Assembly: GCF_900215625.1 (NCBI RefSeq)
Contig: NZ_OBEK01000004.1
Location: 61,593 to 125,592 of the forward strand
Source of the DNA: Terribacillus aidingensis
Lineage (GTDB): Bacteria; Bacillota; Bacilli; Bacillales; Amphibacillaceae
Direction: 5' to 3'
DNA length: 64,000 nt
A program made the translations under genes and the position numbers. Positions 18,498 through 26,532 of this stretch are shown here, piece by piece (within the stretch, counting starts at the first letter, position 1; every line of letters begins with the position of its first letter). Below the pieces are notes generated by a model, which had not been told where the DNA came from, made no database searches, and saw nothing but the letters and a program-made list of their open reading frames with translations.

Positions 18498-19133
18498 TTG
18501 CTATTAAAACGGATTAGCTGCCAGGTTGGCACAGGAAAAAAAGATATATTTAGTTTGGGACAAGCTGCATGGAGTCAATTAAATACTATACCAGGTTTCG
18601 TAGGTCAAATTGGCGGATGGGACACAAAAGATAAGCATATAGCGCATCTTATTTCCTTATGGAAAGATACAGAGTCCTATCAATATTTCATGCATAACGT
18701 ACATGACGAAATATATGAAAATTCACCTCAAGCTCCGTTCATACAAAACATAGAGGTGGAAACCTATGCGATATCTATTCCACTTCCAGATGCTTATGAA
18801 GAAACAGCAGATTACCTTGCAAAGAGCAGTTGCATCCGAATGGAGCGGTCTCAATTTAATAAGTTGCAGAGAGGGGATTTTACACAAATGCGGATTCCAT
18901 GGATGTTATCTGCCGGTAAAGTAGGCAAGGTGCTCTTTGGAGAATCTTACAAAGAAGAAAGCATATTTTTAACTGTAACTGGGTGGGACAGTCTTGAAGA
19001 CGAAGAGTGGTATCAAGCAAATAAGTTTCCGGGTTCATTCAAGGCAGAAGTTAATATGGATGCAGAACAGACAGAAGTTTTCCATTTTGTTGCGGAGAAG
19101 GATTGGTTTCTGCGAAAAACTAGTACAAGTTAG
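18498..19133 (+). CDS. YdbC/DUF4937-like protein
   Basis: About 211 residues. Two adjacent TTG codons at 18495 and 18498 are possible starts; GGGAGG at 18486-18491 is 6 bases before the second. The sequence has features of an antibiotic-monooxygenase-like ferredoxin fold in duplicate (GFVGQIGGWDT, LISLWKDTESYQYFM, then LTVTGWDSLEDEEWYQ), matching the B. subtilis YdbC type. Enzymatic role unknown. A terminator follows, so it ends its unit. Confidence 0.65.
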   Translation: MLLKRISCQVGTGKKDIFSLGQAAWSQLNTIPGFVGQIGGWDTKDKHIAHLISLWKDTESYQYFMHNVHDEIYENSPQAPFIQNIEVETYAISIPLPDAYEETADYLAKSSCIRMERSQFNKLQRGDFTQMRIPWMLSAGKVGKVLFGESYKEESIFLTVTGWDSLEDEEWYQANKFPGSFKAEVNMDAEQTEVFHFVAEKDWFLRKTSTS

Positions 19134-19162
19134 GCAGATAAGGGGAAAATATTGTTTCTTTC

Positions 19163-19198
19163 AAACACAATTTTCTGTAGAAATTTGTGTTTTTTTAT
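19163..19198 (+). terminator. terminator after the YdbC-like gene
   Basis: Arms AAACACAATTTT and AAATTTGTGTTT, nearly perfect, followed by a T run. Confidence 0.75.
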
Positions 19199-19258
19199 GC
19201 GCTCATGTTATTTCGTAACAAGTAATTTTAGGTTTTTGAACTAAATTAACATAAGTAC

Positions 19259-19313
19259 TAGACATTTTCAGGAAATGGCGTTATGATGTTTTCAACACCA
19301 CTTGTAATACAAG
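19259..19313 (+). promoter_or_regulatory. promoter and FadR/GntR-type operator of the transketolase cassette
   Basis: TAGACA (19259-19264) and TATGAT (19282-19287) are spaced 17 bases. The predicted transcript start near 19294 is followed directly by the palindrome CTTGTAATACAAG (19301-19313), which fits the TnGTnnnACnA pattern bound by FadR-type GntR proteins. Further ACAAG repeats continue to 19336. The regulator encoded at 23531 is the obvious candidate to bind it. Confidence 0.6.
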
Positions 19314-19367
19314 TATACAAGTGTATAAGATTACAAGGGGATTATTCACGAACAGGGAGTGTGACAA

Positions 19368-20204
19368 ATGCAGCGAACAAGTGTAGAAGAGTTGAAACAA
19401 CATGCGATTGAATTACGCAAAACGGCAGTCACGATGGTATATGAGGCACAGTCTGGACATCCTGGTGGTTCGTTGTCAGCTGCGGATATAATTGCTGCGT
19501 TATATTTCAGAGAGATGAATATAGATCCAGCTAATCCGAAATGGGAAGATAGAGATCGTTTCGTCTTATCAAAAGGTCATGTTGCACCAATCCAATATGC
19601 AGCATTGGCATTAAAAGGTTTTGTTCCAAATGAAAGCGTATACACATTACGCCAATATGGATCCCCGTTCCAAGGACATCCGGATATGAAAAAATGTCCT
19701 GGAATTGATATATCTACAGGTTCACTAGGTCAAGGTCTTTCCTGCGCGGTCGGCATGGCAATTGCCGGACAGCGGGATGAAAAAGATTACCGTGTATTCG
19801 CAATGGTTGGAGACGGTGAATGTAATGAAGGCCAAATTTGGGAAGCGATTCAATCGGCGGTTAAATACCAGCTGGATAACTTAGTAGTCTTTGTTGATAA
19901 TAACCGTCTGCAAATTGATGGTTTCTGTGATGATGTTATGCCGCTGCAAGATTTGGAAAAGAAATTTGATGCATTCGGCTTTGACACTACACGCATTGAT
20001 GGTCACAACATGGAAACCATTGTTGAAACACTTGATACATTTGCTAAGCAGAAGAACGGCAAACCGAAATGTATTGTTTGTGACACAGTGAAGGGGAAAG
20101 GTGTCTCCTACATGGAGGACCAAGCAGCATGGCATGGTAAAGCACCAAATAAAGAAGAGTTTGAAGATGCAATTAAACAACTAGAAGGAGGCTTACCGGT
20201 ATGA
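19368..20204 (+). CDS. transketolase, N-terminal (thiamine-PP-binding) subunit
   Basis: 278 residues; GGGAG before ATG. It carries the pyrophosphate half of transketolase: GHPGGSLSAADI (about 26-37), KGHVAPIQYAAL, GSLGQGLSCAVG (about 116-127) and GDGECNEGQIWEA (about 146), which is the GDG-x(20s)-NN cofactor motif ending at VDNNRLQIDG. Alone it is half an enzyme; the C-terminal half is encoded next with a 4-base overlap. Split transketolases of this size are usually dedicated catabolic enzymes moving a two-carbon ketol unit, not the housekeeping TktA. Confidence 0.9.
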   Translation: MQRTSVEELKQHAIELRKTAVTMVYEAQSGHPGGSLSAADIIAALYFREMNIDPANPKWEDRDRFVLSKGHVAPIQYAALALKGFVPNESVYTLRQYGSPFQGHPDMKKCPGIDISTGSLGQGLSCAVGMAIAGQRDEKDYRVFAMVGDGECNEGQIWEAIQSAVKYQLDNLVVFVDNNRLQIDGFCDDVMPLQDLEKKFDAFGFDTTRIDGHNMETIVETLDTFAKQKNGKPKCIVCDTVKGKGVSYMEDQAAWHGKAPNKEEFEDAIKQLEGGLPV

Positions 20205-21151
20205 GTGTGACGAAGAAACCTACTGAAAAGAAGGCAACGAGAGCTGCGTTCGGGGATGAGATTGTTCGTTTGGGTGAGTCCAATAAAGACATTTATGTAG
20301 TTGATGTTGATATCGGTAAATCTTGTAAGACTGATAATTTTATTGCCAAGTTCCCTAAACAGCATTTGAATGTAGGTATTGCGGAGCAAAACGCGGCAGG
20401 AATTGCAGCCGGGTTGGCGACAACTGGCAAAATCCCATTCATCAGCACGTACGCTGTATTTGGGTCTCTGCGTATGGCAGAACAGATTCGTCAGGAAGTC
20501 TGCTATCCGAATTTGAATGTTAAGATTGCATGTTCGCATGGCGGGCTGACGCCAGGAAATGACGGAGGAAGCCACCAGGCAATTGAAGACATGGCGATTA
20601 TGCGTTCGTTCCCGAATATGACAGTTATCATGGGTGCTGATTATCATTCGACACGGAAATTGATTGCACAGGCAGCCGATAAATATGGTCCAGTTTATCT
20701 TCGCTTTACACGTGATACAGTGCCAATGATTTATGACGAGAATGAAACTTTTGAAATCGGCAAAGCGAAGCAGCTGCTTGCCGGTGAAGACGTTGCTATT
20801 ATTGCAAACGGTGACACAGTACACCTAGCACTTGAAGCAGCAGAACAACTGAAGGAAAAAGGGGTTTCTGCAAAACTTCTTGATATGCATACTATCAAAC
20901 CGCTTGATGTAGAGGCAGTAAAAGAATGTCTGGAGATTGGCCGAATTGTCACAGTAGAAGATCATAACATACTCAATGGTTTGGGAAGTGCAGTGGCAGA
21001 AGTAATGGCTGAAGAAGGAAAAGGACAGCTTGCGCGAATTGGTGTTCAAGATCGCTTCGGTGAATCTGCACCTTATGAGAAGCTGCTTGAAATCAACGGT
21101 ATTACTGTAGAAAACATCGTAGCACAAGCAAATAAATTACTATCAAACTAA
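20201..21151 (+). CDS. transketolase, C-terminal subunit
   Basis: 316 residues; ATG overlaps the stop of the N-subunit (ATGA), behind GGAGG. It contains the pyrimidine-binding domain (VGIAEQNAAGIAAGLATTG near residue 60, with the catalytic Glu of the AEQ motif), GGLTPGNDGGSHQAIED near 110, and the C-terminal transketolase domain from about 190. The two subunits form the alpha2beta2 active enzyme. The overlap indicates coupled translation. Substrates cannot be read from sequence; no sugar kinase or isomerase is encoded nearby. Confidence 0.9.
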   Translation: MSVTKKPTEKKATRAAFGDEIVRLGESNKDIYVVDVDIGKSCKTDNFIAKFPKQHLNVGIAEQNAAGIAAGLATTGKIPFISTYAVFGSLRMAEQIRQEVCYPNLNVKIACSHGGLTPGNDGGSHQAIEDMAIMRSFPNMTVIMGADYHSTRKLIAQAADKYGPVYLRFTRDTVPMIYDENETFEIGKAKQLLAGEDVAIIANGDTVHLALEAAEQLKEKGVSAKLLDMHTIKPLDVEAVKECLEIGRIVTVEDHNILNGLGSAVAEVMAEEGKGQLARIGVQDRFGESAPYEKLLEINGITVENIVAQANKLLSN

Positions 21152-21172
21152 TAGCATAGGGGTCGGGAGAAC

Positions 21173-21931
21173 ATGTTTAGATTGGATGAGCGAGTTGCAA
21201 TTGTTACAGGAAGCGGATCTGCAAAAGGAATTGGCCGGACAATCGCGCTGACACTTGCCGAGCAAGGTGCGAAAATTGTGGTTGCAGACTTGAATAAAGA
21301 AGGCATTGAAGAAACTGTTTCTGCTATCACAGAAGCCGGCGGAACAGCACTTGGTGTAGAAGTAAACGTAACAGACAAAGCTTCCATTGACGAAATGGTA
21401 GCAAAAACTTTGGAGACTTTTGGACGTATCGATATATTGGTTAACAACGCCGGTATCTCGCAAAAAGTGACGGTAGATGACATGACATTGACCGACATTA
21501 CGAAAATTTTCAACGTAAATATGTTTGGGCTGTTTCTTTGCACACAAGCAGTGCTTGGGCCAATGCGCAAACAGAAATTCGGCCGAATTGTCAGCCTTTC
21601 CTCTGTTTCAGCTAAACGAGGCGGCGGTGTTTTCGGCGGTGCACACTACTCAGCGTCTAAAGCAGCTGTTCTAGGTTTCTCTAAAAACTTGGCACGTGAA
21701 GTTGGCTTAGATGGTATCACGGTTAACTGTGTAGCACCAGGATTAGTGAATACAGATATTTGGAAGTCATTGCCACAGGAGGATGCTTTGCAGGTCATCT
21801 CAGGCATTCCGCTAGGAAGACCAGGAGAAACGAAGGAAATCGCTTCAACAGTTGCTTTCCTTGCTTCAGAAGAAGCCTCCTATATTACTGGTGAAGAAAT
21901 TGATATCAATGGCGGTTCGCACATGGACTAA
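21173..21931 (+). CDS. short-chain dehydrogenase/reductase
   Basis: 252 residues, GGTCGGGAG before ATG. Classical SDR: the glycine-rich TGSGSAKGIGR near residue 12, NNAGIS near 87, catalytic Ser around 140 (SLSSVSAKRGGG), Tyr and Lys in YSASKAAVL at about 157-165, and the C-terminal INGGSHMD. NAD is more likely than NADP because Asp follows the second strand (VVADLNKE). It lies 22 bases behind the transketolase and should oxidise a hydroxyl of the substrate or reduce a product of this pathway. Confidence 0.88.
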   Translation: MFRLDERVAIVTGSGSAKGIGRTIALTLAEQGAKIVVADLNKEGIEETVSAITEAGGTALGVEVNVTDKASIDEMVAKTLETFGRIDILVNNAGISQKVTVDDMTLTDITKIFNVNMFGLFLCTQAVLGPMRKQKFGRIVSLSSVSAKRGGGVFGGAHYSASKAAVLGFSKNLAREVGLDGITVNCVAPGLVNTDIWKSLPQEDALQVISGIPLGRPGETKEIASTVAFLASEEASYITGEEIDINGGSHMD

Positions 21932-21991
21932 AGTTAGTGGGGGCGGGACTCCTGGGTCTCGTCCTGTATCTAAAAGACAGGAGGAATTGTA

Positions 21992-23323
21992 TTGGAGCAG
22001 CAGTTGCTTGAAAAATCCACAGTCAGGAAGGTAACACTACGTCTGATTCCTTTTTTGTTTCTTTGTTTCTTCATCTCGATCCTTGATCGGGTAAATATCA
22101 GTTTTGCAGCTTTACAAATGAATGAAGATCTTGGCTTTTCGAATGCAGTATTTGGTCTCGGAGCGGGTATATTTTTCTTAGGGTACTTTTTATTAGAGGT
22201 TCCTGGAAGCGCAATTATGACCAAAATCGGAGCGCGTAGATGGATCAGCAGAATTATGGTCACTTGGGCGATTATTGCCATTTTAATGGCTTTTGTAACA
22301 GAACCATGGCAGTTCTATACTGCTAGATTCCTATTGGGTGTAGCCGAAGCAAGTTTTTATCCGTGTATGGTGTTCTACTTGAGTGGATTCTTCCAAACCA
22401 AACACCATGCGAAAGCAATTGCAGCCTTCATGTTAGCCATTCCTGGAGCGAATGCTGTAGGGGCGCCGTTATCTACGTTCCTAATGCAAATAGAATGGTT
22501 TAATCTTGCAGGCTGGCAATGGTTGTTTATTTTGGAAGCGGTTCCAGCTTTGATTCTAGGTGTAATTTGTTTCTTCTACTTGGATGATCGTCTGGAAGAT
22601 GTGAAATGGCTGAAGCCGGAAGAAAGAAACTGGCTTTTGGAAGTAACGCGAAAAGAAAAAGAGGCAAAGCAGAAAGTAAAGCATTACACGTTTGCACAGG
22701 CACTGAAAGATCGAGATGTTTTGATTCTCTCTGCGGGTTATTTCTGCTGGATGTTCGGGTACTATGGTATTAACATGTTCTTGCCAACAGTAACACAATC
22801 CATGTCGGAATCATTGTCAATCAGCACGCAGGGGTTGGGATGGCTGCTTGGTCTGATGTATGGTATTGCGATGGTGGCAATGATTTTAGTAGGAAACCAC
22901 TCGGATAAGAAGAACGAAAGACGCTGGCACGTTGCTGCTTGTTTAACGACTAGTGCGGTAGCGATGATTGCAAGTAGTTTTGTCGCAGAATCAAATGTTA
23001 TCTTGTCGTTTGTATTTTTGACAATTGCGTTATGTGGTGCGTTCGGAGCGTATTCACCGTTTTGGGCGATACCGCCTTCCTTCTTGACTGAGTCAGCTGC
23101 TGCAGGTGCAATTGCCTTGATTAACAGTATTGGAAACCTTGGTGGATTCTTCGGACCGTATGCGGTGGGATATATCCGCGATACAACTGGCTCCTTCACA
23201 ATGAGTATGGTATTTCTTGGTGTTAGTATGATTGTAAGCTCTTTCATCATCATATTCTTAGTGAAACAAACAGGAAAAGCTTTGTCCCGTTCAGCTGATA
23301 GTAAGCTTCATAAATCAAGCTGA
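21992..23323 (+). CDS. MFS transporter, anion:cation symporter family
   Basis: 443 residues from TTG at 21992, AGGAGG 7 bases upstream. Twelve membrane segments; the N-terminal RLIPFLFLCFFISILDRVNISFAAL and the FALGIFFLGYFLLEVPGS-like loop are the marks of the ACS family (tartrate, glucarate, galactonate, phthalate carriers). These carry organic anions, often sugar acids, with protons. The gene is 60 bases behind the dehydrogenase and probably imports the substrate of this cassette. Confidence 0.88.
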   Translation: MEQQLLEKSTVRKVTLRLIPFLFLCFFISILDRVNISFAALQMNEDLGFSNAVFGLGAGIFFLGYFLLEVPGSAIMTKIGARRWISRIMVTWAIIAILMAFVTEPWQFYTARFLLGVAEASFYPCMVFYLSGFFQTKHHAKAIAAFMLAIPGANAVGAPLSTFLMQIEWFNLAGWQWLFILEAVPALILGVICFFYLDDRLEDVKWLKPEERNWLLEVTRKEKEAKQKVKHYTFAQALKDRDVLILSAGYFCWMFGYYGINMFLPTVTQSMSESLSISTQGLGWLLGLMYGIAMVAMILVGNHSDKKNERRWHVAACLTTSAVAMIASSFVAESNVILSFVFLTIALCGAFGAYSPFWAIPPSFLTESAAAGAIALINSIGNLGGFFGPYAVGYIRDTTGSFTMSMVFLGVSMIVSSFIIIFLVKQTGKALSRSADSKLHKSS

Positions 23324-23361
23324 TTCTGGGATGACAAAAATGAAAATCGGAGGCGAAGAAA

Positions 23362-23490
23362 ATGGAAGAGAAATTAAATTCGAAGCAAACGATTATTTGT
23401 CAGGACTGCGAAGATGTGATTGATGTAGCCGAAAGCCCAGAAGGCGGACGTACCCTTTATGGCGTATGCGAGTCTTGTAAAGAAAACTAA
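23362..23490 (+). CDS. SR1P-like (GapA-binding peptide family) small protein
   Basis: 42 residues; GGAGG 10 bases before ATG. Two cysteine pairs (ICQDCEDVI and GVCESCKEN) and the phrase TLYG match the SR1P family, known in B. subtilis as the 39-residue peptide encoded by the dual-function sRNA SR1 that binds glyceraldehyde-3-phosphate dehydrogenase GapA. Here it is the last gene of a sugar catabolic operon and is followed directly by a terminator. GapA binding is inferred from family resemblance only. Confidence 0.6.
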   Translation: MEEKLNSKQTIICQDCEDVIDVAESPEGGRTLYGVCESCKEN

Positions 23491-23500
23491 GGATCATAAT

Positions 23501-23534
23501 AAAAAGGAGTCAGCAAACGCTGACTCCTTTTTAT
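23501..23534. terminator. bidirectional terminator of cassette and gntR gene
   Basis: Stem AAAAAGGAGTCAGC / GCTGACTCCTTTTT with loop AAAC, flanked by A and T runs. It sits between the convergent SR1P-like and GntR genes. Confidence 0.9.
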
Positions 23535-24226
23535 ACTTTCCAATATCTTTCGTACAAATTATCCATGTGCAGCTTCATTAATTTTTCTGCTTTTTCCTCG
23601 TCATGATCCTCGATAGCTTCAATTAAGTTCTTATGTTCCTGGAAGTTTACACCCCGGTAATCTGGTCTTGTTACAGTGCGGTCCCGAATGAAAGTCCACA
23701 TTTGCTGCTGCTTCATCGCATTGCTGATCGTCGCCATGAATTGAATATATAAATCATTATGGGATGCTTTTGCGATGCCATTATGTAATCGCTCATCGGT
23801 TTCAGGGACGTACACGCCTTCTTTCGTTTCCTTTTCCATCAGCTTTATTGTCTGATTAAGCTCTTCTAAATCTTCCTTCGTTGCTCGCATTGCCGCAAAC
23901 CGGACAATCAGCGGTTCAATCGTCATCCGCGCTTCAACAATATCCTCAGGAGATATATTAGACAAAAACGCAGGCGAGTTGATTTCATCCGCTGGCAATG
24001 ACTTAATATAAACGCCTTCTCCTTGTTTGGAATAAGTGAAACCGTTCATCTCTAATGCACTTAATGCTTGCCGCACAGGTGCCCGGCTTACACCGAACTG
24101 TTCGCAAAGCTCACGTTCAGATGGAATTTTGTCACCAATCTTGAATGCACCGCTTTTTAACTGTTCAACAATCTGTTCATAAATTTGTATGTATAGACGC
24201 TTGCTAGTTACTTGATTAAAATGCAT
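23531..24226 (-). CDS. GntR/FadR-type transcriptional regulator
   Basis: 231 residues from the ATG at 24226, which is 5 bases behind GAGGTGG; the frame is open further upstream but without a ribosome site. Winged HTH at about 8-75 (LKSGAFKIGDKIPSERELCEQFGVSRAPVRQALSALEM in parts) and an all-helical FCD ligand domain with the metal-binding pattern (D/H...IAKASHNDLY... DHDEEKAEKLMKLHMDNL). FCD regulators usually respond to organic acids. It converges on the transketolase cassette and an operator of the right type lies in that promoter, so it is the probable repressor. Confidence 0.85.
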   Translation of the reverse strand: MHFNQVTSKRLYIQIYEQIVEQLKSGAFKIGDKIPSERELCEQFGVSRAPVRQALSALEMNGFTYSKQGEGVYIKSLPADEINSPAFLSNISPEDIVEARMTIEPLIVRFAAMRATKEDLEELNQTIKLMEKETKEGVYVPETDERLHNGIAKASHNDLYIQFMATISNAMKQQQMWTFIRDRTVTRPDYRGVNFQEHKNLIEAIEDHDEEKAEKLMKLHMDNLYERYWKV

Positions 24227-24627
24227 GCTGGCCACCTCATCATCGAAGTTATTTAATTTTGTTATTTTTGCCCGATAACAGTAACGAAAGCTCAATCATA
24301 TAGTATGAGAAGAAGACAGCCTTAACCTAGGCGGAAAAACCAGCTAAAAATATCATTGCAGCATTCTCTGTTTTCGGATTGCTCTATTGGACTTACTTAG
24401 GATTGGAATGTGAGGAGAGAGAAGGATTTCAGACCGACTCAAGAATATTTATATCGTTGCGTATAGCTGAATCTTATAGCTTTATTTTAGCACAATAAGA
24501 CTTCCCTTGCTATTGAGCTAGCCTTTGCTGTTGAGGATGTTTGCTGCTTTGAATGCCCGATATGGATGGAAGTGCATGCGCAATAAAGCATGAAATGGTA
24601 TCTATGTTTCACCTTTCAAGTATAAAA
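24227..24627. other. intergenic region between gntR and the aminotransferase
   Basis: About 400 bases. It should hold the gntR promoter and the promoter of the aminotransferase, but I could not place either with confidence. No ORF with a ribosome site was found. The notable feature is the long hairpin that starts at 24628, listed separately. Confidence 0.45.
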
Positions 24628-24688
24628 CCCTGCCCCTCTTCTCATAATGGAATGATGGAAGAATCTTACGATGAGAAGAGGAGCAGGG
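24628..24688 (+). promoter_or_regulatory. long leader hairpin that masks the ribosome site
   Basis: CCCTGCCCCTCTTCTCAT (24628-24645) pairs with ATGAGAAGAGGAGCAGGG (24671-24688): 18 bp with one mismatch, loop 25 bases. The 3' arm contains GAGGAG (24678-24683), the ribosome site of the aminotransferase whose ATG is at 24692. No T run follows, so it is not a terminator. The structure should hinder translation unless something opens it. Confidence 0.65.
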
Positions 24689-24691
24689 ATT

Positions 24692-25897
24692 ATGGCTAAA
24701 CAAGTGGATTGGGATAAAGTAAGGGGACTATTTAATTTAAATAGAGAGTACATACACATTGGAACATCTCAGTATTTTGTATCACATCCGAAGCATATTC
24801 GGGATGCAATTGAGAAGTACCGTAAAAAATTAGATGAAAATCCAACGAACTTTACGGAAAATAATGAAGAGAATTTTCCGTTGCAGGTTAGGAAAAAGCT
24901 TGTACAGTATATGGGAATAGATGACCCTAATCTTATTGCACTGACAGATAGCGCTACGATGGGTTTGGGTATCATTTATACAGGCTTAAATATTAATAAA
25001 GACCATGATATCCTCACGCCGGAACATAATCACTACTCTCATCAGGAAGCGATACGGCAGGTGGCGAACCGGACAGGGGCAAGTTTCCGTGAAGTGCCAG
25101 TTTATCACCAGATGAAAGATGTGACAGAGGAAAGCCTTGTGCAAGCTTTATTAAATGAAATCAGGGACAATACAGTTGTTATTGGCTTGACGTGGGTGCA
25201 GTCTGATACCGGGCTAAAGTTCCCAGTAAAGAAGTTTATGAACCAATTAAAGAAAATTAACAAAAAACGTGATAAGGCAAATCAAATTATTGTCGTATTG
25301 GATGGTACGCACGGCTTTGGTATTGAAACAGAAACCTTCCCGGAACTGGACTGTGATTTTTTTATTACAAGCTGTCACAAATGGCTGTACGGTCCTCGCG
25401 GTACTGGTTTTGTAGCTGCCAAAAAGGAAGCTTGGGGTTCGGTGACACCCGTCATTCCATCTTATACTATTCTGAGTATGGTCTCTATAAACGAAAAGCA
25501 CCCGAAAGAGATGAACGGAACCCAAATGACACCGGGCGGTTTTCATTCCATGGAGCATAGGTGGGCATTGAAGGACGCATTTGAGTTTGCGCTGGATCTT
25601 GGCAAAGATGCTATTTATGAAAGAGTGCATCAGCTGAACAGACAAGTAAAAGAAGGGTTGGCTTCCATGTCGCATGTGACGCTGCACACACCGATAGCAG
25701 ATGAATTATCAGCTGGTATTACCGCATTTGAAGTAAAAGGGATGAAATCGAAAAATGTAGTGAAAAAACTGCATGATAAGAAGATCATCGGGACAGTTGC
25801 ACCATACCAAACCGCATTTGCACGATTAACTCCAGGTATCTACAACACTCCTGAAGAGATTGATCAAGTACTGGAAGCGATACATTCACTGAAGTAA
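24692..25897 (+). CDS. class V aminotransferase-fold PLP enzyme
   Basis: 401 residues from ATG at 24692 (8 bases after GAGGAG); an ATG at 24671 lies inside the hairpin arm and has no ribosome site. The fold type I features are present: LTDSATMGLG (phosphate-binding turn near residue 85), HNHYSHQEA, VVLDGTHGFG (Asp that pairs with the pyridine nitrogen, near 205) and FFITSCHKWLYGPRG, whose Lys (near 229) should bind PLP. Resembles isopenicillin-N-epimerase/cysteine-desulfurase-like proteins; the active-site Cys loop of desulfurases is not evident. Substrate unknown. Confidence 0.8.
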   Translation: MAKQVDWDKVRGLFNLNREYIHIGTSQYFVSHPKHIRDAIEKYRKKLDENPTNFTENNEENFPLQVRKKLVQYMGIDDPNLIALTDSATMGLGIIYTGLNINKDHDILTPEHNHYSHQEAIRQVANRTGASFREVPVYHQMKDVTEESLVQALLNEIRDNTVVIGLTWVQSDTGLKFPVKKFMNQLKKINKKRDKANQIIVVLDGTHGFGIETETFPELDCDFFITSCHKWLYGPRGTGFVAAKKEAWGSVTPVIPSYTILSMVSINEKHPKEMNGTQMTPGGFHSMEHRWALKDAFEFALDLGKDAIYERVHQLNRQVKEGLASMSHVTLHTPIADELSAGITAFEVKGMKSKNVVKKLHDKKIIGTVAPYQTAFARLTPGIYNTPEEIDQVLEAIHSLK

Positions 25898-25981
25898 CAA
25901 GGCTTGCTTAAGGTGCTAAAGTAACGGGCACCTTGGTAAAATATGGACTTTTGTAACGTATGGGCTTTTTAAATCCTCTGT

Positions 25982-25987
25982 TATAAT
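25982..25987 (+). promoter_or_regulatory. possible -10 box of the toxin transcript
   Basis: A perfect TATAAT lies 75 bases before the holin-like toxin start. No good -35 is seen at 16-18 bases upstream, so this remains tentative. Confidence 0.35.
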
Positions 25988-26061
25988 TGTAGGACAATAG
26001 CATAGGTGACTCAAGGGTGGTTTGCGCATTACCTTTTGTTTCATGGAGGGTGGTGTAGCGG

Positions 26062-26148
26062 ATGACGGTGGCAGAGGCGTTGACGTTGATGATCGGCTTT
26101 GGAACGTTAATTGTTGCAATCATGTCTGACAAGAACCAGAAAAAATAA
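26062..26148 (+). CDS. holin-like toxin peptide (type I toxin-antitoxin)
   Basis: 28 residues, GGAGGG about 11 bases before ATG. The sequence MTVAEALTLMIGFGTLIVAI followed by a polar MSDKNQKK tail matches the putative holin-like toxin family (Hol_Tox; the TxpA/BsrG-like group): one membrane helix and a charged C-terminus. It is shorter than most members. Overexpressed relatives depolarise the membrane; they are held down by an antisense RNA. The surrounding hairpins fit such an arrangement. Confidence 0.65.
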   Translation: MTVAEALTLMIGFGTLIVAIMSDKNQKK

Positions 26149-26183
26149 CCACCCTTGAGTTGGCAGCTCGAGAAGGATGGTTA
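26146..26183 (+). terminator. hairpin at the 3' end of the toxin gene
   Basis: TAACCACCCTT, starting at the toxin stop codon, pairs with AAGGATGGTTA with one mismatch. A T-rich tract follows at 26190. In type I systems a hairpin here is typical and forms part of the region paired with the antisense RNA. Confidence 0.5.
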
Positions 26184-26184
26184 T

Positions 26185-26330
26185 CTTACCTCTTTTTTCG
26201 CGCAGATCCCCTAGGGAATCATGCTATTCCTGGACAGACCGATTGGTGTTGGCAGCACCGGACGGTCTTTTTCTATGCACAAATATTATAGTAGCGCAGA
26301 TGGAAGGTATTGTCATGTGACTATTGGAGC
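26185..26330 (-). ncRNA. possible antisense antitoxin RNA origin
   Basis: Type I toxins of this family are silenced by an RNA transcribed from the opposite strand across the toxin 3' end. On the minus strand a TATAAT lies at 26290-26285 with ATGACA at 26316-26311 (spacing 20, longer than ideal). A transcript from there would run leftward through 26148. This is inference from position and family. Confidence 0.3.
26236..26273 (+). terminator. terminator-like hairpin of the toxin locus
   Basis: Stem built from AGACCG / CGGTCT with an inner GGTG / GCACC segment, followed by TTTTT. Confidence 0.6.
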
Positions 26331-26482
26331 AAAAAGTGATTACATTTCTGTTACCTCCATTTGCTTTTTTTAAACCGTTTTAACATGTACTTGACGTGTA
26401 GCTTAGAACCACTTGGTGTTAGTAAAATAAGACAGAGAGATCAATCGCTTTGCGTAAATTTAATAAAGTATTCAGAAAAGTG

Positions 26483-26511
26483 TTGACTTTAAATTTCGCA
26501 TGGATTATATT
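26483..26511 (+). promoter_or_regulatory. SigA-type promoter of the S-box leader
   Basis: TTGACT (26483-26488), 17-base spacer, TATATT (26506-26511). The predicted start is just before the SAM riboswitch. Confidence 0.7.
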
Positions 26512-26532
26512 TTCAAGTAACAATTAAATAAG

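Noticed and set aside
20108-20824. Long open frame (238 codons) on the minus strand across both transketolase genes
   Set aside because: It is antisense to well-conserved coding sequence, has no ribosome site and its translation is rich in Cys, His and Asn without any motif.
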